DNA of 26,279 bases from Euprymna scolopes (taxonomy: Eukaryota; Mollusca; Cephalopoda; Sepiida; Sepiolidae): positions 70,101,250 through 70,127,528 of the forward strand of contig CM044496.1 of assembly GCA_024364805.1 (NCBI GenBank), in the 5' to 3' direction. The position numbers were made by a program, and so were the translations under genes. This document shows, in pieces, positions 19,888-26,279 of this stretch. The stretch's first letter is position 1, and every line of letters starts with the position of its first letter. The notes under the pieces are model-generated. The model worked only from the letters and a program-made list of their open reading frames with translations, ran no database searches and was not told the DNA's origin.

Positions 19888-19967
<80 letters not shown>
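19888..19967. repeat. (TA)n(CA)n(TA)n microsatellite at a Helitron 3' end
   Basis: Begins with the T that follows CTAG of the preceding element, passes through a CA block (about 19900-19924) and returns to TA. Confidence 0.95.
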
Positions 19968-19968
<1 letters not shown>

Positions 19969-22900
19969 CTCACGTTCACTCTCAACAAGGCATGATTCCC
20001 GAAACATATGAACATATTAATATACAACGCTCCATCATCTTAAGATATGTTGCATTTTAAGCTCTTTACCCATAATAGTTTAATTATATATTTGTTTGCA
20101 ATCAGCAGTAGTTTCTAGTAATAAACTGTTTCCTCAATCAAGATTACAGTCTTTGTTTAACCTTAGGTAGAAGTAGAAAACCCTGATGTATTATAGGTGT
20201 AAGTTTCTCTGAAAAATACTAATTTTTGTGTGCTTTATGTTGACGGAAAGAATGTTACTTGAAATCTGTACTGACACGCAGAAGTTCAAGCGTAATGTGA
20301 ACAGGAATCTTGCTGCTTATCTCTCTGCATAATATCCCTGAAACTTATAATCCCGATAGAACCTCCTACTTCAATGCGGCACAAAAATATGCCTTAGTCA
20401 GTATAATTTCCTTTTTTTTGTAAGTGTTTCTTAGTGTTGATAATATGATCATTAATTTATCACCCACCGATAGATTTCATTACTTGATTTCGCTATCTGT
20501 AATAAGTAGGAGTTTTAGTGTTTTGCCTGGACATCTATATGCTAGTAAGGGCCTTTCTTGTGATGCTTCGGAAAATAATTTAATTCTATAACATTGACGT
20601 CATTTTGATTTATTTCTAACATTAATTCCTAAAAGTAACTTGGTCCACTCAAGAATGCACAGTAATCATTGGTAGATTCTATTGAGTAATATATTCAAGT
20701 AAAGATATGCAAATAAATACGTTAATTTAAAAAAATATTTTCCGAGCTCACACTGGTAAGATAAAACTTAATAGCCAACTTGTATATTAAAAGAATTTGA
20801 TATCACTATCAATATATGTCGTTCTTTCTCATGCTTATAAATTAGAAAAAATGTATTTCCGTTAAAATCCAGTCTCTTATCTCCATAAAATCATGTAATT
20901 AGAATATACCATCAAATGAGAATCAGAAAAGATTGTGTTTTGCGTTGGTTTTCTGTCAAATACATCAAATAAACATAAATACAATGACTTAAGAAACGTA
21001 ATAGGCTTGTTGCGTGAATTGAATTGAATGTCTCTTACATCCTACACGAGAGCTCATGTGTAGTAATGAACATTTTCAATATTCTCGGTTGATAAGTAAT
21101 AAATTAAGATATTACGAAGTCCAATGAACAGCTTTCGCTACTATTTCCTTCTCTGTGATTTAATAAATTGAATAAAATAAAAATTGTGTGCTTTTTATAC
21201 TTCGCTGAAAGACAGTATGAAGCTTATCATATGAGCTAGCAATTACTGTTAGTTCAGTATTTTAATATTTATAAGAACATTTTACAACTACTGATTTCTA
21301 TTAATCATAGCACCTTGTCTCCTTCAAACACCTCCACATAACATTAACAGGATATACTATTTTCAATAAGTACATAGAAGACAGTGCCAAATATGCTTCA
21401 AAGAAATTACATTCCCTTTGATCGAACGAGAAAACGATTAGCTGATACATGAAGCATTGTCTTCAAATGTTGGCAAGTTCACGAAAAATCACTCTCCACC
21501 GCTTTGACAAAGTTAAAAAATGTGCCGTCAACCTAGAAGACTCCGCAATGCCTGTCAATTTCAAGTCTCTCACACATCGCTGCAATATTTCATTTTTTGT
21601 CCGTTTTAAAATACTTCCACGGAATGTATTCGAACGAACTTTCTAGAATTATGTATTTAAACGAATATACTTTCGACTAACGCCATTAAGTTACAAACTT
21701 TATTCTATCCACTGTAGAAATTGTAACATTCAAGGAAATTGCCTGGACTTATAATTTATTTTCGTCGACCATTTTGCCTTTAAAATTGTCTCATTTTTTC
21801 ATTTTTCAACAAATCTATCAACACGCATACATAAAAATGTTACTGTAAATAACAGTTCGATGTTTCAGGGACCAATTACCCTAAAATAGACAATAAACAG
21901 TTATCAACCGGGAATCATTGTCTTTCCTAGTGTTACGTGAAAGGGTTGTCACCTTCTCATGTGAGTAAGAAGACATACTAGATAAGTGAAAATGATATTA
22001 TGAGAAGGCTATATTCGAACCCTGTAGGCAAGTGTTAAAGACAATAGATAATAGTATTTTAGAAATTCAGTTCATTGTTGAGTCTATTAGAAATAGTAAA
22101 ATGTTGTTTACGTCGGAAAAAGAGTCGATTGTCCATTCTTTAAGAAATCCGGGTATTACATATGTCAGTTAAATCAATTCGCAATGCGAGTTAAAATATA
22201 TTGTTTAAAAATAGGTTAGAATTAGATTGAGGACTCTTTATTTGCAAAAAGTGTGTTGGACAATCATTTGTAAATCCACGTGAAGTAGTCACGTTGGTAA
22301 ACACACTTCTGACGTCATAAACAAAGGATATTTCCTAATATAGGCATCTGAGGGTTGGAAGTTAGAGAGTTGATGAGGATCAAATATTCAGAGCAGGTCA
22401 CACACAGCGATAGTTAATTGGAGAGGATAGCCCCTTAGAAGCGAAGGGAGAAAAACAGTAATGTAAATCAGAGTTTGAACTCCTGACATCACCGATCGAT
22501 CGATGAAAGAATAAAGGAACCAACTATTTTGTAACTGTTGTCTTGTGGCGTTATTCCTTATAACAAAAAGGTAAATGTGTTTTATCATAATCTTGAAAGA
22601 ATTCTTGTATAACCCTTCCAAGTATTATTCGTCCTTCCTTCCTCTGTGTTAAGAACTTGCATCATATCTCCCAATCCGTATTAATATGAATCCCCCAAGA
22701 ATTGTCACAGTCGTCGTCATGATGTAATATATATATAATTGTCTTCTCATCTGAATTGTCGTCACCGTCGTCATTCTTATTTATATGTACGCCGTTATAC
22801 ATGTCCCGTTATGTACCCAATATTATCCCTCTGCTGCACAATACTTGTGCTCCACATTTTAACTCATTACAATTTATACATTCTTGTAAAAACCAGAATA

Positions 22901-23997
22901 GCAATATGAATTTTCCTCACAATGCAAACTAGGTCCCCTTTGAATTGTAAATCATATCAATCAGGCTTTAAATATTATTATTGACGATAGGTTAAAATGC
23001 CAGAAAAAGCAAGTATGCCTCTTTCTTCCGGGCGCAGATTATGTTTGCTCTTAAGTAATATATTCCATTAAATTTTAAGCCCAGTTTATTGTAATGTAAA
23101 CTAATTTATTACGTCATGTCATTCGAAATTAAAATAATCAAAATATTATTTTCCATAAATGTTAAGCCCAGTTCATTATTCGACAATAAAATCTGACCTA
23201 CAAATAGAAGAACCTTTTCAACTGCAATTTATTTAAACGTGGTTCTACAAACACAAGTATTAAGTTTCTAGCGCCTCCAAAAAATGTCAGTTGAGGCAGA
23301 GAGACATGTCAAACGCTAAACAAAAAAGTGTTGAACGGTTTAACCTTATCGAGCTGAAGGAAACACAGTTTTTTTATCAGTTACTGCCTGGAAGATATGC
23401 GAAAAAGATGCAGCCAATAATGTAGAATAATCTAAACAGAATGGTCCCTTTAGTCTGTGCGTCACCCATTTCAGTTAAATTAGAAATTTAAGTACTCAAT
23501 AATTAACGATGATAAGTATCTCTCTATCTCTCTCTATCTCTTTCTGAAGACAACGTTCTCCAAATAAAACTATCTTCGCCCATAGAAAAGCTTGTCTATA
23601 GCCACCTGTAGACAAAACGGCGACGACGAAAAGAAACGACTATAACACAATCTGAAAGCGTTTAAAAGACCAGCATATATAAGCATCCTGAAATAAATTA
23701 TTTTGCTATTGAAGGTGTGATACGGATTGTTTTAGTGATATGAATATTAGGTTGTGCACACATTAAAGAAAATCAACTGAAAACATAAATTATTTGGAAG
23801 TTAGAAATGCCTCAAGCGTTAGCAACTTTTCATAAAAATAAATGAACGTCTTCATCTGCATTTCTTTTAAGATGGATAAACGCGATTATATGTATTTACT
23901 ACTGATGGTTAGTTTGAATATATTTACAATGCGTTTGATGAATATATGAATATTATCATATTTTGTGTGTAAAATTATGTTACATATTTATCATAAC
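19968..23997. other. About 4 kb with no recognisable gene or element
   Basis: AT-rich unique-looking DNA. Longest frames (21449-21646 plus, 22388-22621 minus) have no domain I recognise. Minor features: a TTAAGCCCAGTT(T/C)ATT duplication at 23075 and 23162 (87 bp apart, each preceded by a TTCCAT.AA box); a GTCGTC-containing local duplication near 22705-22770; and a CT-rich tract near 23520-23545. I cannot exclude a short exon or a strongly decayed transposon. Confidence 0.5.
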
Positions 23998-24107
23998 AAT
24001 TCCTCCTTCGCGGTACAGGTTGGAGCCTGCCTTCCTACTACCACCTTTTTTATTTTTGCTCAACACACACCTCCAAATACCCGGGAAACGGCGGGCATCC
24101 ATGCTAG
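23998..24107 (+). mobile_element. 3'-end fragment of a non-autonomous Helitron derivative
   Basis: Shares with 24495-24904 the blocks TTCGCGGTAC, CTACCAC.TTTTTTATTT and CACACACCTCCAAA, and ends with a GC hairpin CCCGGGAAACGGCGGG followed by CATGCTAG and T. The 5' part of the element is missing. The hairpin a few bases before CTAG is the usual Helitron 3' terminator-like structure. Confidence 0.65.
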
Positions 24108-24494
24108 TACGGATATATTTTTTGTTTAAAAAATGTTGCCTTCCAAACTCCTTCTATAGGCGTTGGTCTACAGACATGAAACTTCATATATAAGGTATTT
24201 GAATCCATACGAAACTTTATATTTGGACTTTAGCCCGGAAAAATCGGTGCAAAAGTGTGAAAATTTAAAAAAATAAGATTTGCCATGTTAAGGTCGAACG
24301 CCGGCATTACGAAGGCATAACGTAATAGCTATTGGTTCATGTTTTACTTTTTAGCATTGCCAAAAGATTGGCGGCATAGGAAAAAATTAATCGTGAGCTG
24401 AACGCTTTGGTTTCGATTCTCGGTGGTGGCGCACGTGTATTTTTTGTTTTTTTTTTACTTTTTAAATCATTACTATATATTGCATCTAATATAA
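24108..24494. other. Unclassified, with a tRNA-like head
   Basis: Between the two Helitron fragments. Bases 24367-24430 have a loose A-box-like TGGCGGCATAGG and a B-box-like GGTTTCGATTCT (24409-24420, one T more than consensus), followed by a T-rich stretch, which may be the head of an old tRNA-derived SINE. The remainder is unrecognised. Confidence 0.3.
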
Positions 24495-24901
24495 TCTATA
24501 ATATAAATCTTATCTGTCTGTTTAAATATATGTATATATGTGTGTATGTTTGTCTGCCTTAAACTTTCGACAGAGGCGACGGATTTTCACGAGATTGGTA
24601 TTGTTGTGAGGCCGACCTTCGGACAACAAATATCGAAAAATTGGTTAAAAACATTAATTACTTCACCCTCAACTAGGCGCTTTTTTCGCCGATCTTTTCA
24701 GAACTCATCCTCTCTTTTCGATTGACTAGCGTTAATTTTAACCTAGATCATTCCGGTTTGGGGACGGGCGTAACAGCAAAGATGTCACTTTTTTACGCCC
24801 TTTTCCTCTTTCGCGGTACGGATTCATGCTTGCTTGTCTTCTACCACTTTTTTATTTATTTATTTATTTTTGCTTGACACACACCTCCAAAACACCCGGG
24901 C

Positions 24902-24904
<3 letters not shown>
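24495..24904 (+). mobile_element. Non-autonomous Helitron derivative, 410 bp
   Basis: Starts TCTATAATATAAATCTTATC after an A and ends CCCGGGCTAC before a T. CTAC replaces CTAG, and compared with the fragment at 24107 the second half of the 3' hairpin is missing, so the last bases appear deleted. It shares ATATCGAAAAATTGG and TTCACCCTCAACTAGGC with 12184-12676. It encodes no protein; the 61-codon frame at 24540 is incidental. Its right end meets a (TA)n array whose other side is the end of an oppositely oriented autonomous Helitron. Confidence 0.65.

Positions 24905-24976
<72 letters not shown>
24905..24976. repeat. (TA)n array between two Helitron 3' ends
   Basis: Pure TA, bounded left by the 3' end of a plus-strand element and right by the 3' end of a minus-strand element. 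Confidence 0.95.
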
Positions 24977-24977
<1 letters not shown>

Positions 24978-26279
24978 TAGCTGTACCCTGCCACGCGTTG
25001 CTCTGGCTCAAATTGGCGCAATGGAAAAAGTTAAAAAATGAGAAAAAGCATGTTTCTTATAAGTTTACATTTCAATTTTGAATTTGTACACAGTTTTTTT
25101 GTTCCATTTTCTTAGCTGATATAGAGATTTTCCGGTGTGGTGACTCTTGAATACGTAACATGAATTTTCCATGTGAAAAAAACAGCCAGCGTGTAACTGT
25201 AAGGCCCACAATTGTAAAGATTGTTCCCTGTGCTTTGTTGATGGTTATTGCAAATGACAATAAAATTGGAAAGTGCATTTTCTTAAAGTGTAATGATGTA
25301 TCCGGATGAATCATAGGAATGCATGGAATGAAGATATATTCATCTGTGAAAGGTCCTGTTAAGATTGTTGTTTCTATGATATTGTTTGTTAATTTTTTTT
25401 ACTGAAAGCTATGTTCCATTGCAAAGCTTGGATTGGTTTATATTTCATAACATGATAATTAGTACACCAAATTTCAGTTGCAATACATGCGGTGGCATCC
25501 CTGGAAAATATAGCTGTTGGATAATTAACCACTTTATCTGCTTTCACAACAGTGTCGATGGATTTGTATTTGACTACCTCACTTGGAATTTTACATTGAA
25601 TACTAGCGTTAAGTTTATGGGCATCTTAGTATTGACCTGGAAGAATAGCTCATTCACTCAGTCAAATGGAATTCTTATAATTTGAATATCTGCAAAAAGC
25701 TTTAAAACTAACTATTCATTTGATGAAATAGAATTACAGAAATTACAGAAGTTAAAAGTCAAAGAATTTTGCCCTTAACTCTGATTAGCTGGCACTTTTT
25801 CGTACCCAATTTCCCACAATTTTTGCGCGGATCGGACAGTCTGCAACTGGACATGCATATTTTGAGTTAAGTTTAATATCTTCACATGGAACTAAAAAGT
25901 AGAATATTTGAAGCAAGCATTTATTTCATCTGCTGGTGTTGATGAAGAATAACAGGTAACATTTTTTCTGAAATCCCCTGCAAGCAATATTAATGCATTC
26001 TCAAATGGTCTGACATTGCCACGCAAATCTTGCAAAGATCGACCAAGAGCCTCAAGTGATTTTCTGCGTACCATTGCGCATTCATCCTGAAAAATAAGTT
26101 TGCATTTTTGCAATATTTTCCCCATACTGGATGTTTTGGAGATGTCGAACATGAGATTTTTTAAAAATTTAATGTTTTAAAGTAGAATAAATAATTCTTC
26201 TACTTGGCAGCAAGGTCGCAGATATTCCTATTGCAGCAATTTGTTACCAAATGACTGCCAAAATCAATTTAATTAGAAA
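24977..26279 (-). mobile_element. Autonomous Helitron, 3' part, runs off window
   Basis: On the minus strand the element ends in GCGTGGCAGGGTACAGCTAG followed by T at 24976. GCCA/TGGC just upstream form the terminal hairpin, and CTAG is the Helitron 3' end. Upstream lies the C-terminal half of the Rep/helicase protein. The 5' half, with the HUH Rep nuclease and the helicase Walker A, would lie beyond 26279. The insertion point within TA repeats fits Helitron preference for A|T. Confidence 0.8.
25072..26279 (-). pseudogene. Helitron Pif1-like helicase, C-terminal part, broken
   Basis: From the right edge leftwards on the minus strand: FLIKLILAV and GISATLL (26180-26279); Walker B region KLIFQDECAM with DEC at residues 23-25 of the 25892-26152 frame; SLEALGRSLQDLRGNVRPF; LLAGDFRK (helicase motif III); STPADEINACFK; KYKSIDTVVKADKVVNYP near 25535-25590; GMPPHVLQLKFGV near 25465-25505; INQSKLCNGT near 25410-25440; and FPILLSFAITINKAQG (about 25220-25270), the conserved late helicase motif, then FFSHGKF. 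The order is that of animal Helitron helicases and not of cellular Pif1. Frame changes and stops split it into at least three pieces, so it is inactive. Catalytic DE is retained. Confidence 0.85.

Noticed and set aside
25072-26279. Cellular Pif1 DNA helicase gene
   Set aside because: Motif spacing and wording match Helitron helicases, the frame is broken, and a Helitron 3' end lies just downstream.

Overview
The window looks like non-genic, transposon-packed, AT-rich DNA from an invertebrate animal. Long (TA)n arrays, two Penelope-like elements (PLEs), hammerhead ribozymes, pearl/DINE-like Helitron derivatives and old jockey/CR1-type LINEs together suggest a mollusc, perhaps a cephalopod. That assignment is inference and cannot be proved from the sequence alone. 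I found no convincing host exon, tRNA, rRNA, CRISPR array, or retrovirus/LTR-type fossil. The only recognisable proteins belong to mobile elements, and all are broken.

Layout. 1-3.9 kb: unique-looking AT-rich DNA with a decayed ~90-100 bp repeat (641-870) and a CA/TA microsatellite. 3.9-7.1 kb: a decayed hammerhead (+), a (TA)n array, then an almost full-length PLE on the minus strand (4171-7110) with RT, GIY-YIG endonuclease and both direct pseudo-LTRs. 7.1-8.0 kb: remnant of a second PLE family with two opposed hammerhead ribozymes, each with a complete core, plus a half copy. 8.9-11.0 kb: 5'-truncated LINE (minus). 11.2-12.7 kb: another hammerhead-bearing terminus, then two different non-autonomous Helitron-like elements. 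14.65-15.37 kb: the 3' end of a second copy of the same LINE. 15.96-16.46 kb: three ~165 bp tandem repeats. 18.7-19.1 kb: a pair of hammerhead-like motifs exactly 284 nt apart, resembling an animal retrozyme. 19.1-19.9 kb: complete-looking non-autonomous Helitron with internal tandem repeats. 20-24 kb: nothing recognised. 24.0-26.3 kb: two more Helitron derivatives and, tail to tail with one of them across a (TA)n array, an autonomous Helitron whose helicase runs off the right edge.

How the parts relate. PLEs supply RT/endonuclease, and self-cleaving hammerheads are a known PLE and retrozyme feature, so the three ribozyme families probably belong to one self-cleaving retroelement ecology. The autonomous Helitron is a plausible type of helper for the TC...CTAG elements. 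Most (TA)n arrays touch a transposon terminus, which ties microsatellite birth or targeting to insertion. The most notable content is the set of hammerhead motifs in three sequence families and the 284-nt retrozyme-like unit.
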